A stretch of 64,000 nt of DNA, from positions 248,001-312,000 of the forward strand of contig NZ_AFNU02000004.1 in assembly GCF_000215935.2 (NCBI RefSeq), read 5' to 3'. The notes under the pieces were generated by a model that saw nothing but the letters and a program-made list of their open reading frames with translations, was not told where the DNA came from and made no database searches. Source of the stretch: Haloplasma contractile SSD-17B (GTDB taxonomy: Bacteria > Bacillota_I > Bacilli_A > Haloplasmatales > Haloplasmataceae). A program made the position numbers and the translations under genes. This document shows positions 48,091-57,653 of this stretch, one piece after another; position 1 is the first letter of the stretch; every line of letters starts with the position of its first letter.

Positions 48091-48832
48091 TGTTAAGATT
48101 TCTTATAATCAGAGGGGAGGTACTAAAATATAGTACTCCTCAATTTATATATTTATTATAGTATTTTATTAGGGACCATTTATAATAATTTTTAACGTAG
48201 TTTTCACTTATGAAACCTGAGTTGATAAAGTCATATTTTTAACTAAAAATAGATTTAATTTCATTATATATTCTGTGGTATTTTTAACACTATTACTGAA
48301 TAAACCATAAAAATACTTTGTTATTATTCATTATATATATAAACGTTGACTAGTATGAAAAGATTTTTTTTATAAAATAACCTAACTTAATATTCTAATT
48401 GGAGTAGACTCATCTCTAAAATAAGGTAATTGATATTAACAATTATATTTCTAAGTTGAATGCTTTATAAACTATTTATTCTGTGAGCACAAATTATTAG
48501 CAAGTATTAGAGGGACCATGGCTTTAATTTATAGTCATTTTATTAACTCATTTGTGTTGCTTCTACTTTATTATCTTAACGTGATTCGTCTGGTGATATA
48601 ACTCTACCATCTTTATAAAATCTTTTCCAACTCGCTATACATTGAATTAAAGCTATGATCTATAAGTATTTATCATGGTATTTTCAATCATGATATTCTT
48701 ACATAAAGTTTATATCTAAATCTAAGGTATATGTTTGTACGATTACACTTGGATTATTTTTTCTAATTTTGTAAATACCTTTTACTTATCTCATTTTTCT
48801 CTTATTACTTAATATAACTATCTCTAAACATA
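48091..48832. other. Gene-poor stretch, possible decayed coding DNA
   Basis: About 740 bases with no supportable gene. On the minus strand, 48579-48655 reads as an open 27-codon fragment containing ASWKRFYKDGR and bounded by stops, resembling protein rather than noise, but no family could be named. TATTAGGGACCAT-like sequence occurs twice in the same orientation (near 48168 and 48505). No inverted repeats or target duplications of an insertion sequence. Confidence 0.35.
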
Positions 48833-48874
48833 GAAAAATACCCTATAGTCTATAGTTATCATTTTTAGGGTATC
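48833..48874 (-). terminator. apbE terminator
   Basis: On the minus strand ATACCCTA pairs with TAGGGTAT around a 20-base loop, followed by TTTTCT. Confidence 0.6.
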
Positions 48875-48951
48875 CAGACTATAAGGTATATTTTAAACTA
48901 CAATTATAGAATAGTTTTTGTATTTATATATGTTTATGATCTTATCAATTA

Positions 48952-50256
48952 TTAACCCTTTCTTTTCACGACAATGAACCCGACTGACCCAGCAGCAATT
49001 ACACCAACTAATATAGAAGTAATAATTGTAAAGTTATACGATTCCTCATCACTCTTTTCTTCTTGTTCATCAGGATTTTCAATTTCTCCGTTATCGTCAT
49101 TGTCGTTGTCTATAACATTTCCATCTTTATCATAAAGTTTAAAATCATTATTAGTTATGTCTAATTTATACTTATCAATCATTCCCGAGGAAACATAAAC
49201 CTCGTTATCATACGTTACAAAAGCTGCTTCAACATCGTCCAATGATTCTACTAACTCTAGACCATCCCTGAGACCTAGCGCTAAAACTGATGTTGATAGT
49301 CCATCTGCTGCCATTGAATTATCAGTAATGATTGAAACAAGTTCAACCTCATTATCAACAGGAAAACCGGTGTATGGGTTAAGTATATGGTGATATACAT
49401 TCCCTGTATCAGGGTCTGTTAAGCAACTCCCACCCCAGTCCTTCCAACACCGTTCATAAGTACCAGAGCTCACAATTGTTTTATCAGAAACATATACATC
49501 TGCATAGGATGAAGATGCTTCAGGATTTAACCACATATCATACTCAGGATTTTTTAGACCTATGATCCATTCATCAGAACCTGTGTAATTTGCTTTATAA
49601 CGGTCCCCTAATAGTAGGAGATTCCCACCTAAATTAATGATACCGTGTTCATATCCTTTTGATTTTAGATATTCAGTCAATTTGTCTGCGGCAAATCCTT
49701 TTGCAATTGCGCCTAAATCAATAATCATACCTTCCTTAGGTAGATATACTTCATTTGTTTCTTCATCCATTTCTATAAGTCTATAATCAATTAATGGCTT
49801 GATAGTTTGTAACTGAGCCTCAGTAGGAACAGATGGTTCTTCATATGATCCCCAGGTTTCAATCAAAGGACCTATTGTTGGTTCAAACATACCATCTGTC
49901 ATTTTGGCATATTCAATCGCTTCCCTAATTACATTAAAGAGATCCTCAGATACCACCACGGGCTCTATCCCAGCTTTTTGATTGAGTAGATAGAGTTCAC
50001 TAGAACTTTCAGAACGACTAAACGTATCTTCAATGTCTATAATAATGCTTTCTATATCACTCCATACATCTTCAGGAACGCTCTTGTCATCCCAAATTTT
50101 AAACGTTAAATATGTATCGAAATAATAAAAGTCACGATTTGATTTGACTAGGTCATCACTACTATTGTTAGCTTCTATTTTTGTGGGAGATACAATAAGT
50201 AATAGTGTTCCAGTTATTAATACGATAAACATTAGAAATAGTTGTCTTTTTACCAT
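48952..50256 (-). CDS. apbE: ApbE: FAD:protein FMN transferase, membrane anchored (FmnB-like)
   Basis: Mg-dependent enzyme that attaches FMN to Thr/Ser of target flavoproteins, here probably the pplA-like lipoprotein. 434 residues. ApbE motifs: DLGAIAKGFAADKL, GIINLGGNLLLLG and ADGLSTSVLALG. N-terminal signal peptide or anchor (~8-25) without a lipobox, then an acidic linker (~385-405) and a C-terminal helix (ILVGVIAAGSVGFIVV) with a basic tail. Most family members lack a C-terminal anchor; this one is tethered outside, near its substrate. GGAGG precedes ATG 50256. Confidence 0.93.
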   Translation of the reverse strand: MVKRQLFLMFIVLITGTLLLIVSPTKIEANNSSDDLVKSNRDFYYFDTYLTFKIWDDKSVPEDVWSDIESIIIDIEDTFSRSESSSELYLLNQKAGIEPVVVSEDLFNVIREAIEYAKMTDGMFEPTIGPLIETWGSYEEPSVPTEAQLQTIKPLIDYRLIEMDEETNEVYLPKEGMIIDLGAIAKGFAADKLTEYLKSKGYEHGIINLGGNLLLLGDRYKANYTGSDEWIIGLKNPEYDMWLNPEASSSYADVYVSDKTIVSSGTYERCWKDWGGSCLTDPDTGNVYHHILNPYTGFPVDNEVELVSIITDNSMAADGLSTSVLALGLRDGLELVESLDDVEAAFVTYDNEVYVSSGMIDKYKLDITNNDFKLYDKDGNVIDNDNDDNGEIENPDEQEEKSDEESYNFTIITSILVGVIAAGSVGFIVVKRKG

Positions 50257-50338
50257 CTTTAAACCTCCGCTTATGCATATTCATAGTTTATATTTATACA
50301 GGTTCATTATACTACAAATTAGTGAAAAAATAAACGAT

Positions 50339-50377
50339 AAAAAAAGGGATAAACACTACAAAGTGTTTATCCCTGTC
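50339..50377 (-). terminator. aspA terminator
   Basis: GGGATAAACACT pairs perfectly with AGTGTTTATCCC; read on the minus strand it ends in T7. Confidence 0.93.
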
Positions 50378-50403
50378 TAAATTTGATTATATAGTATTAT
50401 TAA

Positions 50404-51861
50404 TTATCCTTGACTCGCTTCCACCTTTTTATTCCTTGTTCGTTTAAGTAAGATCTCTTCCCCGGATATTCCAGGTGATGTCATGTTATTAATATTTAAG
50501 ATAACCTCAATCTCTTCACTAGATAAAATATTTTCATCTACTAATAGCTCTCTAACGCCTCTATTCTGTTTGATTGCTTCTTTTGCTAGATCTGAAGCGC
50601 GCTTGTATCCAATGTGCGGTGCTAATGCTGTAACGATTCCTGCACTACGCTCTACATATGAGATACAACGTTCTTTATTAACGGTAATTCCTACGACTGC
50701 ACGTTTACAGAATGTTTTAATACCACGGCGTAAAACGTCTAATGATTGGAATAGATTTGCTAATAAAACGGGTTCAAACACATTAAGTTCTAACTGTCCT
50801 GCTTCTGCAGCTTTTGTAATCGTCAAATCATTCCCCATAACTTGGAATGAAACTTGGTTAACAACCTCTGGTATAACAGGGTTTACCTTACCAGGCATAA
50901 TCGAAGAACCGGGTTGCATTTGAGGTAATGTAATCTCATTGAAACCACTTACTGGTCCTGATGCCATTAAGCGTAAATCATTAGCCGTTTTAGATAAACT
51001 AACTGCTAATGTCTTTAAAGCAGATGAAAGCCAAACAAATGGATCAAGATTACGTGTTGCATCGACTAAGTCATCAGCTTGTTTAAAGTTAATATTAGTA
51101 AGGTCAGATACAATGGAAACAATGTTTTTTACATAATCTTTGTTAGCATTTAAACCTGTACCTACTGCTGTTGCACCCATATTTAAGACTTTTAAATCTT
51201 CAATGGCACTTTCTACACGTCTAATATCCCTCTCAAGTGCAGTAGCAAATGCATTGAACTCCTGTCCTACGCGAATAGGAACAGCATCCTGAAGGTGAGT
51301 ACGGCCCATCTTAATAACGCCACCAAACTCATTTGCCTTATCAAGGTAAGCTTTATGTAATCGTCTCATCTCTTTCAATAAAGATTGAGTTAATTTGATT
51401 GTTGCAATTTTAGCACCGGTCGGAATAATATCATTTGTTGATTGTCCAAAGTTACAATGATCATTTGGATGTACTAGATCATAAGTTCCTTTAGTTCCAC
51501 CAAGTATTTCTTGGGCACGATTTGCAATAACTTCATTTGCATTCATGTTAATTGAAGTACCGGCCCCACCTTGAATCATATCTGTGATGAATTGACTAAG
51601 AAATTTACCAGACATAATTTCTTCACAGGCTTTTACTATGGACTTATATACGTTCTCATCTAACATACCTGCACGATAATTGGCAGTTGCTGCAGCCTTT
51701 TTAGTTACAGCTACACCTTTAATCATTTCACGATGTACTTTTTGTTTTGAAATTTGAAAGTTTTCCTTTGCACGTAGTGATTGAATGCCATAATAAGCAT
51801 CAATTGGTACTAACTTTTCACCTAAAGAGTCTACTTCTATGCGATATCTACTATTGTCCAT
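50404..51861 (-). CDS. aspA: Aspartate ammonia-lyase
   Basis: Reversible deamination of aspartate to fumarate. 485 residues of the fumarase/aspartase superfamily: TSINMNANEVIANRA, SQSTND-like GQSTNDIIPT, GRTHLQDAVP and the catalytic loop GSSIMPGKVNPV. The first residues (RIEVDSLGEKLVP) favour aspartase over FumC. GGAGAA precedes the ATG. It lies 80 bases after the malic enzyme gene with no terminator, so fumA-fumB-malic enzyme-aspA is probably one operon. Confidence 0.95.
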   Translation of the reverse strand: MDNSRYRIEVDSLGEKLVPIDAYYGIQSLRAKENFQISKQKVHREMIKGVAVTKKAAATANYRAGMLDENVYKSIVKACEEIMSGKFLSQFITDMIQGGAGTSINMNANEVIANRAQEILGGTKGTYDLVHPNDHCNFGQSTNDIIPTGAKIATIKLTQSLLKEMRRLHKAYLDKANEFGGVIKMGRTHLQDAVPIRVGQEFNAFATALERDIRRVESAIEDLKVLNMGATAVGTGLNANKDYVKNIVSIVSDLTNINFKQADDLVDATRNLDPFVWLSSALKTLAVSLSKTANDLRLMASGPVSGFNEITLPQMQPGSSIMPGKVNPVIPEVVNQVSFQVMGNDLTITKAAEAGQLELNVFEPVLLANLFQSLDVLRRGIKTFCKRAVVGITVNKERCISYVERSAGIVTALAPHIGYKRASDLAKEAIKQNRGVRELLVDENILSSEEIEVILNINNMTSPGISGEEILLKRTRNKKVEASQG

Positions 51862-51941
51862 ACAACATTCTCCTTAATTACCTTTTCAATGATTTAGTCT
51901 ATGATTTTAAATTAATTATATCCTACTCTATATACGTTATA

Positions 51942-53135
51942 TTACTTAATCCTTGCAACGCCAGTATTGATTGCAGCCTTTACGACAGCTTCACTAACAG
52001 CTTTTGCAACACGGTTATCAAATGGTGATGGAATAATGTAGTCTGACTCTAACTCATCGTCTTCGAGTAAGTATGCAATTGCTTTTGCAGCAGCTAATTT
52101 CATTTCCTCATTAATCGCTTTTGCGTGACAATCTAAAGCACCTCTAAATATACCAGGAAAAGCTAATACATTATTAATTTGATTTGGATAGTCAGAACGA
52201 CCTGTACCGATAATTGTAGCACCAGCCTCTATAGCATCCTCTGGCATAATTTCTGGAATTGGGTTAGCCATAGCAAATATGAATGGATTATCATTCATTT
52301 TCATAACCATTTCTTTAGTTACTAGGCCAGCAATCGACACACCGACAAATACATCAGCACCTTCTAATGCATATTCTAGCGTATCTTCGCCTAATTTATC
52401 GCCTTTGTTTACAATTTCTAATAATTCATGTGTTAAGAAATTATACTTCTCTCTTTTAGACTCATGAACAATACCCTTACTATTTGTAGGAATAATATCT
52501 TTAACACCTAAATCATTGAGCATTTTTATAATTGAACTACCTGCAGCACCAGTACCACTCACTACAACGACTAAATCCTCAATTTTCTTACCAGTTAAAC
52601 GGCATGCATTGATTAATGCTGCAGTTGTGACAATAGCAGTTCCATGTTGATCATCATGAAATACTGGTATATCTAATTCCTCTTTCAAGCGCCTTTCGAT
52701 TTCAACACACTTTGGCGCTTTTATATCTTCTAAATTAATACCACCAAGAGATGGTGCGAGTAGTTTACATGTATTAATTATTTCTTCAGTATCTTGAGTA
52801 TCTAAACACAGTGGAAAAGAATCAACATTAGCAAATTCCTTAAGAAGAATAGACTTACCTTCCATTACTGGTAAAGAAGCCTCTGGCCCGATATTTCCTA
52901 GACCTAATACAGCTGATCCATCAGTAATAACTGCTACCATATTCCCCTTGCTTGTGTATTTATATACATCTTCTTTATTTTCCTGGATCTTTCTACAAGG
53001 TTCTGCAACACCTGGAGAGTATGCAAGACTAAGCTCCTCTTTATTCGTAACAGATACCTTTGACTGAATCGATAGTTTCCCTTTGTTATCTTCATGCAGC
53101 TTCAATGCTTCTTCATAAACTTTTTCTTTACCCAT
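51942..53135 (-). CDS. Malic enzyme (NAD(P)-dependent malate decarboxylase, oxaloacetate-independent short form)
   Basis: Malate to pyruvate plus CO2 with NAD(P). 397 residues, like the short bacterial MaeA/YtsJ forms. N-terminal LSLAYSPGVAEPC with the catalytic Tyr, KGNMVAVITDGSAVLGLGN, metal-binding HDDQHGTAIV, cofactor site VSGTGAAGSS and FAMANPIPEIMPEDA. Start ATG 53135, 11 bases after GGAGG, preferred over an upstream ATG that precedes the ribosome site. Its first bases overlap the fumB stop. Confidence 0.94.
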   Translation of the reverse strand: MGKEKVYEEALKLHEDNKGKLSIQSKVSVTNKEELSLAYSPGVAEPCRKIQENKEDVYKYTSKGNMVAVITDGSAVLGLGNIGPEASLPVMEGKSILLKEFANVDSFPLCLDTQDTEEIINTCKLLAPSLGGINLEDIKAPKCVEIERRLKEELDIPVFHDDQHGTAIVTTAALINACRLTGKKIEDLVVVVSGTGAAGSSIIKMLNDLGVKDIIPTNSKGIVHESKREKYNFLTHELLEIVNKGDKLGEDTLEYALEGADVFVGVSIAGLVTKEMVMKMNDNPFIFAMANPIPEIMPEDAIEAGATIIGTGRSDYPNQINNVLAFPGIFRGALDCHAKAINEEMKLAAAKAIAYLLEDDELESDYIIPSPFDNRVAKAVSEAVVKAAINTGVARIK

Positions 53136-53694
53136 CTGTATTACGACCTCCATTTATATTATATTTTTTAATATTTTCTTCCATTAAATCATTTCCATAG
53201 CAATCATTAATTACAATCGCAGGAAAGTCCTTTACCTCTAGTTTACGAATTGCTTCTGCACCTAAATCGTCATAAGCAATGATTTCAGAGCGTTTAACAC
53301 ATTTAGAAATGAGTGCAGCCGCCCCACCAACCGCTGCAAAATAAACGGCATTATTTTTTTCTAAAGCATCTTTGATTTCTTGATTTCTAGGCCCCTTACC
53401 AATCATACCATTTAAACCTTTTTCAAGAAGCGGTTCCGTATATGGGTCCATTCGATAACTTGTTGTAGGTCCAGACGAACCAATTACTTGACCTGGTTTT
53501 GATGGAGTAGGTCCTACATAGTATATTATTTGTCCGTCAACATCAAACGGTAATTTTTTACCTTTTTTTATTAATTCAACTAAACGTTTATGTGCTGCAT
53601 CTCGAGCGGTGTAAATAATACCAGAAATTTTTACCTTTTCACCGGCTTTAAGTTGTTTTACTACCTCATCCGTTAAAGGAGTAGTAATATCCAT
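53128..53694 (-). CDS. fumB: Fumarate hydratase class I, beta subunit
   Basis: 188 residues matching the C-terminal half of class I fumarases: ISGIIYTARDAAHKR, YYVGPTPSKPGQVIGSSGPTTSYRMD, and FAAVGGAAAL. It needs the alpha subunit encoded 17 bases upstream. AGGGGG precedes the ATG. The gene ends overlapping the malic enzyme start by 8 bases. Together they convert fumarate to malate to pyruvate. The related L(+)-tartrate dehydratase beta subunit is the alternative. Confidence 0.92.
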   Translation of the reverse strand: MDITTPLTDEVVKQLKAGEKVKISGIIYTARDAAHKRLVELIKKGKKLPFDVDGQIIYYVGPTPSKPGQVIGSSGPTTSYRMDPYTEPLLEKGLNGMIGKGPRNQEIKDALEKNNAVYFAAVGGAAALISKCVKRSEIIAYDDLGAEAIRKLEVKDFPAIVINDCYGNDLMEENIKKYNINGGRNTDG

Positions 53695-53711
53695 ATTAAT
53701 ATTCCCCCTTT

Positions 53712-54551
53712 TTAAATTACTTTGGACTTATGACGTGCTGCATGACATTGAATATTAATTGCAACTGGTAAAGATGCGATATGACATGGAAATGTATTGA
53801 CTTTAACAGCTAATGCAGTTTGAGTACCACCAAATCCCATTGGCCCTACCCCAAGTTGATTAATTTCCTCTAATAACTCCCGTTCTAACTTTGCAGCAAT
53901 GGGGTCAGAAGATTCATCATCTAAGTCACGCATCAGTGATTCTTTAGCGATGATCGCGGCCTTTTCTAAATCGCCACCAATACCTAGTCCTACAATTATA
54001 GGAGGGCACGGTTTGCCCTTTGCATCAAAGACTGTATCAAGTACTAACTTCTTAACACCATCATACCCCTCAGCTGGTGTTAACATTTTAACAGTGCTCA
54101 TATTTTCGCTACCTGCACCTTTTGCAGCAACCGTTATTTTAACTTGTTCACCTTGTGTTATTTTTGTATGAATAATTGCTGGTGTATTATCCTGTGTATT
54201 TACTCGATCAAATGGATGTTTAACTACAGATTTTCTTAGATAGGCGTTATTGTAAGCATTATGAACACCGAGGTTAATGGCATCATAAACATTCCCATCA
54301 AGGAATACCTCATTACCAACTTCTAAGAACACAACGACAATACCGGTGTCTTGACACATAGGAACATTTTCAGTAGTTGCAATCCAATCATTTTCAATGA
54401 TTTGTTCAAGTACCTCTTTACCAATTTCTGATTCTTCGTTCTCTTTAGCCTTTTTAATGGCATCATAAACATCATCACAAATATGGTAGTTCGCTTCAAC
54501 AAGTAATAACTCAACAGCCTCTGTAATTTGCTCTGGGTTAATTGTTCTCAT
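53712..54551 (-). CDS. fumA: Fumarate hydratase class I, alpha subunit
   Basis: 279 residues carrying the [4Fe-4S] cluster that hydrates fumarate: VPMCQDTGIV (first cluster Cys), PCPPIIVGLGIGGDLEKAA (second), and SLPVAINIQCHAARH (third). This is the two-subunit form of class I fumarase; tartrate dehydratase alpha is the alternative, but malic enzyme and aspartase next to it favour fumarase. GGAGG precedes ATG 54551. It is the first gene of the fumA-fumB-malic enzyme-aspA unit. Confidence 0.94.
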   Translation of the reverse strand: MRTINPEQITEAVELLLVEANYHICDDVYDAIKKAKENEESEIGKEVLEQIIENDWIATTENVPMCQDTGIVVVFLEVGNEVFLDGNVYDAINLGVHNAYNNAYLRKSVVKHPFDRVNTQDNTPAIIHTKITQGEQVKITVAAKGAGSENMSTVKMLTPAEGYDGVKKLVLDTVFDAKGKPCPPIIVGLGIGGDLEKAAIIAKESLMRDLDDESSDPIAAKLERELLEEINQLGVGPMGFGGTQTALAVKVNTFPCHIASLPVAINIQCHAARHKSKVI

Positions 54552-55025
54552 ATCAAAACCTCCATAATAATCTACCTATATTATAACGTACTTCATATAA
54601 AATGAAAGTGATTTTACACATAAATTTTAGAAAGTTTTAAATAGGGAAAGTGTCCCTATTTAAATATATGTATGCGCTTTCTATAATTAAGTAATATTAC
54701 ATGATTTTTTAATTAATTATAACAACATATAAATAGCTCAACAGAAAAAATTAATGTCAAATAGATAGGAAACTGAATATCGTAATATAGAGTGTATACT
54801 ATGTGTATTTTTAAATGGGAATTAAATAATAAAGTATACTAAGTGCTATTCAGTATAGAGAAATTGGGTCAGTAAATAACTTGTATGTACTTTGTTAGGG
54901 AAAGCAGAATATTTACACCATATAGAAAATACACTTATATTGTAGAAGAATAAATTATTATAGCGAATAGGCGGTATACAATACCATTTGTTCTTGATAT
55001 AATTTAATTTGATAGGGTGATATAA
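54552..55025. other. Divergent intergenic region fumA/murA
   Basis: No gene seen. AAATAGGGA (54639-54647) / TCCCTATTT (54653-54661) is a perfect 9-bp inverted repeat with a 5-base spacer and no T-tract, positioned ~90 bases before fumA: an operator candidate. TTGATATAAT-like sequence near 54995 may be the murA -10 region. Confidence 0.5.
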
Positions 55026-56294
55026 ATGACTGAAAAAAATAACTATGATACGATTAAAGTTATCGGTGGAAAAAAGTTAAACGGAGAAGTAAAGGTTGCT
55101 AGTTCTAAAAATAGTACCGTTGCCTTAATACCGGCGACACTATTATCGGGTGAAGAAGTTATTTTGGAGAATCTTCCAAATATATCAGATGCAACTGTAC
55201 AGCTTGAACTATTAGAAGAATTAGGATGCACGGTAGAGCGTGATGATGCGTGTGTAAAAATAAATACTAAAGAAATTAAGAGTAAACCATTAGTAGGTGA
55301 GAATGTAACAAAATTACGCGCATCCTATTATTATATTGGTGCATTACTAACAAGGTTTAAAGAAGTTGAGATTTTAATGCCTGGTGGGTGTTATTTAGGA
55401 CCTCGTCCCATAGATTTACATATAAAAGGCTTTGAAAAATTGGGAGCAAAGGTAGATATTTCTCAAGGGCTTGTGAAGGTTAAAGCAGAGAAATTGAAAG
55501 GGTCGAATATTTATTTAGACATTGCCAGTGTAGGTGCAACAATTAATATTATGTTAGCTGCAGTTATGGCAGAAGGGCGAACTGTAATTGAAAATGCAGC
55601 CAAAGAACCTGAGATTATAGATGTTGCTAATTTAATTAATAGTATGGGCGGTAAAGTAAGAGGGGCCGGTACAAGTAAAATTAAGATAGACGGTGTAACG
55701 AAATTAGGTAGTACTCGTCATGAGATTATTCCTGATCGAATAGAAGCAGGAACATATTTAATCTACGCTGCTGCATTAGCAGAGGAAATAAAAATCACAA
55801 ATATTATTCCAATGCATCTAGAATCTTTGATATCAAAATTAGAGGAAATGGGTGTTAATCTAGAAGTTTATAAAGATTCAATATTAGTAAAAGAAAGTAA
55901 AAATTTAAAACAAATTAATATACGAACTGCAGTATATCCAGGATTCCCGACTGACCTTCAACAAATTATGGTTCCTCTATTAACGACTAAAGCAAATGGA
56001 GTCAGTATTATAACAGAAACAATCTATTCGTCTCGCTTTAAGAATTGCCATGAGTTGAATAAAATGGGAGCCAACATTCGAGTTGAAAATAACTCAGCTA
56101 TTATTGTTGCTCCTAAGCAGTTATATGGTACACTTGTAGATGCGCCAGATTTAAGAGGCGGTGCATCACTAATATTAGCTGGATTACTAGCGGAAGGCGA
56201 AACGACTATTAATAATGTAGAACATATATATAGAGGATATGGAGATATAATCGAAAAATTAACTGCATTGGGAGCGACTATTACAAAAGCATAG
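55026..56294 (+). CDS. murA: UDP-N-acetylglucosamine 1-carboxyvinyltransferase
   Basis: First committed step of peptidoglycan synthesis (transfer of enolpyruvyl from PEP to UDP-GlcNAc). 422 residues with duplicated inside-out barrel; substrate Lys in ASSKNSTVALIP, and active-site Cys122 in MPGGCYLGPRPIDLH (fosfomycin target). The position before rpmE-tdk matches MurZ/MurAB (second MurA copy) in Bacillus. GATAGGGTGA precedes the ATG. Presence implies a walled cell. Confidence 0.97.
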   Translation: MTEKNNYDTIKVIGGKKLNGEVKVASSKNSTVALIPATLLSGEEVILENLPNISDATVQLELLEELGCTVERDDACVKINTKEIKSKPLVGENVTKLRASYYYIGALLTRFKEVEILMPGGCYLGPRPIDLHIKGFEKLGAKVDISQGLVKVKAEKLKGSNIYLDIASVGATINIMLAAVMAEGRTVIENAAKEPEIIDVANLINSMGGKVRGAGTSKIKIDGVTKLGSTRHEIIPDRIEAGTYLIYAAALAEEIKITNIIPMHLESLISKLEEMGVNLEVYKDSILVKESKNLKQINIRTAVYPGFPTDLQQIMVPLLTTKANGVSIITETIYSSRFKNCHELNKMGANIRVENNSAIIVAPKQLYGTLVDAPDLRGGASLILAGLLAEGETTINNVEHIYRGYGDIIEKLTALGATITKA

Positions 56295-56477
56295 TATGTC
56301 TTATATGTAGAGAGCGTTAATAATAAACGTTCTTTATATATATTTACATAACTTACAAACTTTAATACTTATTTTTATAGTTAATTATGTATGATTCATT
56401 TAATTACGACTATACTAGAAGTTAGTAAATTAGTAAAAGTTGACTCAATATAAGGATTAAAACTAAGAAAAAACATA

Positions 56478-56555
56478 TTGCAAATTCAAAATAATATGAT
56501 ATAATTATTAGGTGCAACTTACTCTGGGTTGAAATAACATTCAGGGCGGAAGGAG
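56478..56555 (+). promoter_or_regulatory. rpmE promoter and leader
   Basis: TTGCAA (56478-56483), 16-base spacer, TATAAT (56500-56505), giving a ~50-nt leader containing GGTGCAACTTACTCTGGG and CATTCAGGGC. A ribosomal-protein leader motif (autoregulation by L31) is possible but not verified. Confidence 0.55.
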
Positions 56556-56563
56556 TGAATATA

Positions 56564-56785
56564 ATGAAACCAGCAATTCATCCAAAATATGAAACAGTAA
56601 CTGTGCACTGTACAACGTGTGGAAATGATTTTGAAACAGGATCAACTAAAGACGAATTACGTGTTGATACTTGTTCACAATGTCATCCATTCTATACAGG
56701 TAAGCAGAAGTTTGCTCAAGCAGATGGACGTATTGAGCGATTCAATAAAAAATACGGTTTCAAGAACCAAAACGACGAAGAATAA
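56564..56785 (+). CDS. rpmE: 50S ribosomal protein L31, zinc-binding form
   Basis: 73 residues: [16 protein letters not shown], then CTTCG and [14 protein letters not shown]. The four Cys (CxxC pairs) are those of the zinc (C+) form of L31. AAGGAG eight bases before the ATG at 56564 decides the start; an ATG 9 bases upstream overlaps the ribosome site. In Bacillus it is likewise between rho and tdk; rho and glpX are missing here. Confidence 0.97.
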   Translation: MKPAIHPKYETVTVHCTTCGNDFETGSTKDELRVDTCSQCHPFYTGKQKFAQADGRIERFNKKYGFKNQNDEE

Positions 56786-56790
56786 TAACA

Positions 56791-56821
56791 AAAAAACAAG
56801 TCATCCGACTTGTTTTTTTTT
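56791..56821 (+). terminator. rpmE terminator
   Basis: ACAAGTC pairs with GACTTGT around ATCC, followed by a T9-10 run. Confidence 0.92.
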
Positions 56822-56992
56822 CGATAATATATACTATTTTAAAGTTAAATATATGATCCTTATGAAACATAAAAATTATTTAATTAACAAATTAGAGTAA
56901 GAGAATTTTTTGTTAGAAATTGATAGTAAATGTTGATAATAGTAGTTGTAAATAGTAGAATATAAGAAGTGATAGGAAGGGAAGTGCAACCA

Positions 56993-57583
56993 ATGTATTA
57001 TACTGGTAAGGATGGATGGATCGAAGTTATTAGTGGAAGTATGTTTGCAGGAAAAACAGAGGAACTTATAAGACGAATTAAGCGATTAGAATATGCTAAA
57101 AAAAATATATTAGTATTTAAACCTGAGATTGATAATCGATATAGTGATGAAGATGTTGTGTCACATAATGGAACGTCTATTAAATCAATAGTGATTAAGT
57201 GTGCAAAAGAAATCATTAATTATATAGATGATCATACTGACGTAGTAGCAATTGATGAAGTACAATTTTTCGATGAATCGGTTGTACAAGTAGTTGATTA
57301 TTTAGCTGATCACGGTATTCGAGTAGTTGTAGCTGGTTTAGATCGTGACTTCAGAGGTGAATCTTTTGGAACCATGCCAGAACTTCTTACAAAAGCTGAA
57401 TTTGTAACAAAATTAACTGCAATATGTACAAAGTGTGGTGCGCCTGCAACTAGAACACAACGATTAGTAAATCATACCCCTGCATCATACTATGATCCTA
57501 TTGTATTAGTAGGCGCAAAAGAGAGTTATGAACCTCGTTGTCGTCACTGCCATATTGTAACCAACAAGCCAACTATTAAATAA
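56993..57583 (+). CDS. tdk: Thymidine kinase
   Basis: Salvage of thymidine with ATP. 196 residues. P-loop [17 protein letters not shown]-box [10 protein letters not shown], substrate loop [11 protein letters not shown], and the zinc ribbon [14 protein letters not shown]...CRHCH. ATG 56993 is preferred for matching the usual N-terminus, though the ribosome site GGAAGGGAAG is somewhat distant. It closes the murA-rpmE-tdk group. Confidence 0.96.
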   Translation: MYYTGKDGWIEVISGSMFAGKTEELIRRIKRLEYAKKNILVFKPEIDNRYSDEDVVSHNGTSIKSIVIKCAKEIINYIDDHTDVVAIDEVQFFDESVVQVVDYLADHGIRVVVAGLDRDFRGESFGTMPELLTKAEFVTKLTAICTKCGAPATRTQRLVNHTPASYYDPIVLVGAKESYEPRCRHCHIVTNKPTIK

Positions 57584-57609
57584 TGGAAAGAAAATAATTC
57601 ATTTAGATG

Positions 57610-57638
57610 TTGACAAATCGTTCTAAAAAATCTATAAT
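57610..57638 (+). promoter_or_regulatory. tRNA-Ser promoter
   Basis: TTGACA (57610-57615), 17-base spacer, TATAAT (57633-57638): exact consensus. Confidence 0.92.
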
Positions 57639-57653
57639 ATAATCTGTCAGCAA

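Noticed and set aside
48168-48530. Repeated AGGGACCAT as ends of an insertion sequence
   Set aside because: The copies are in the same orientation, with no transposase gene and no target-site duplication.
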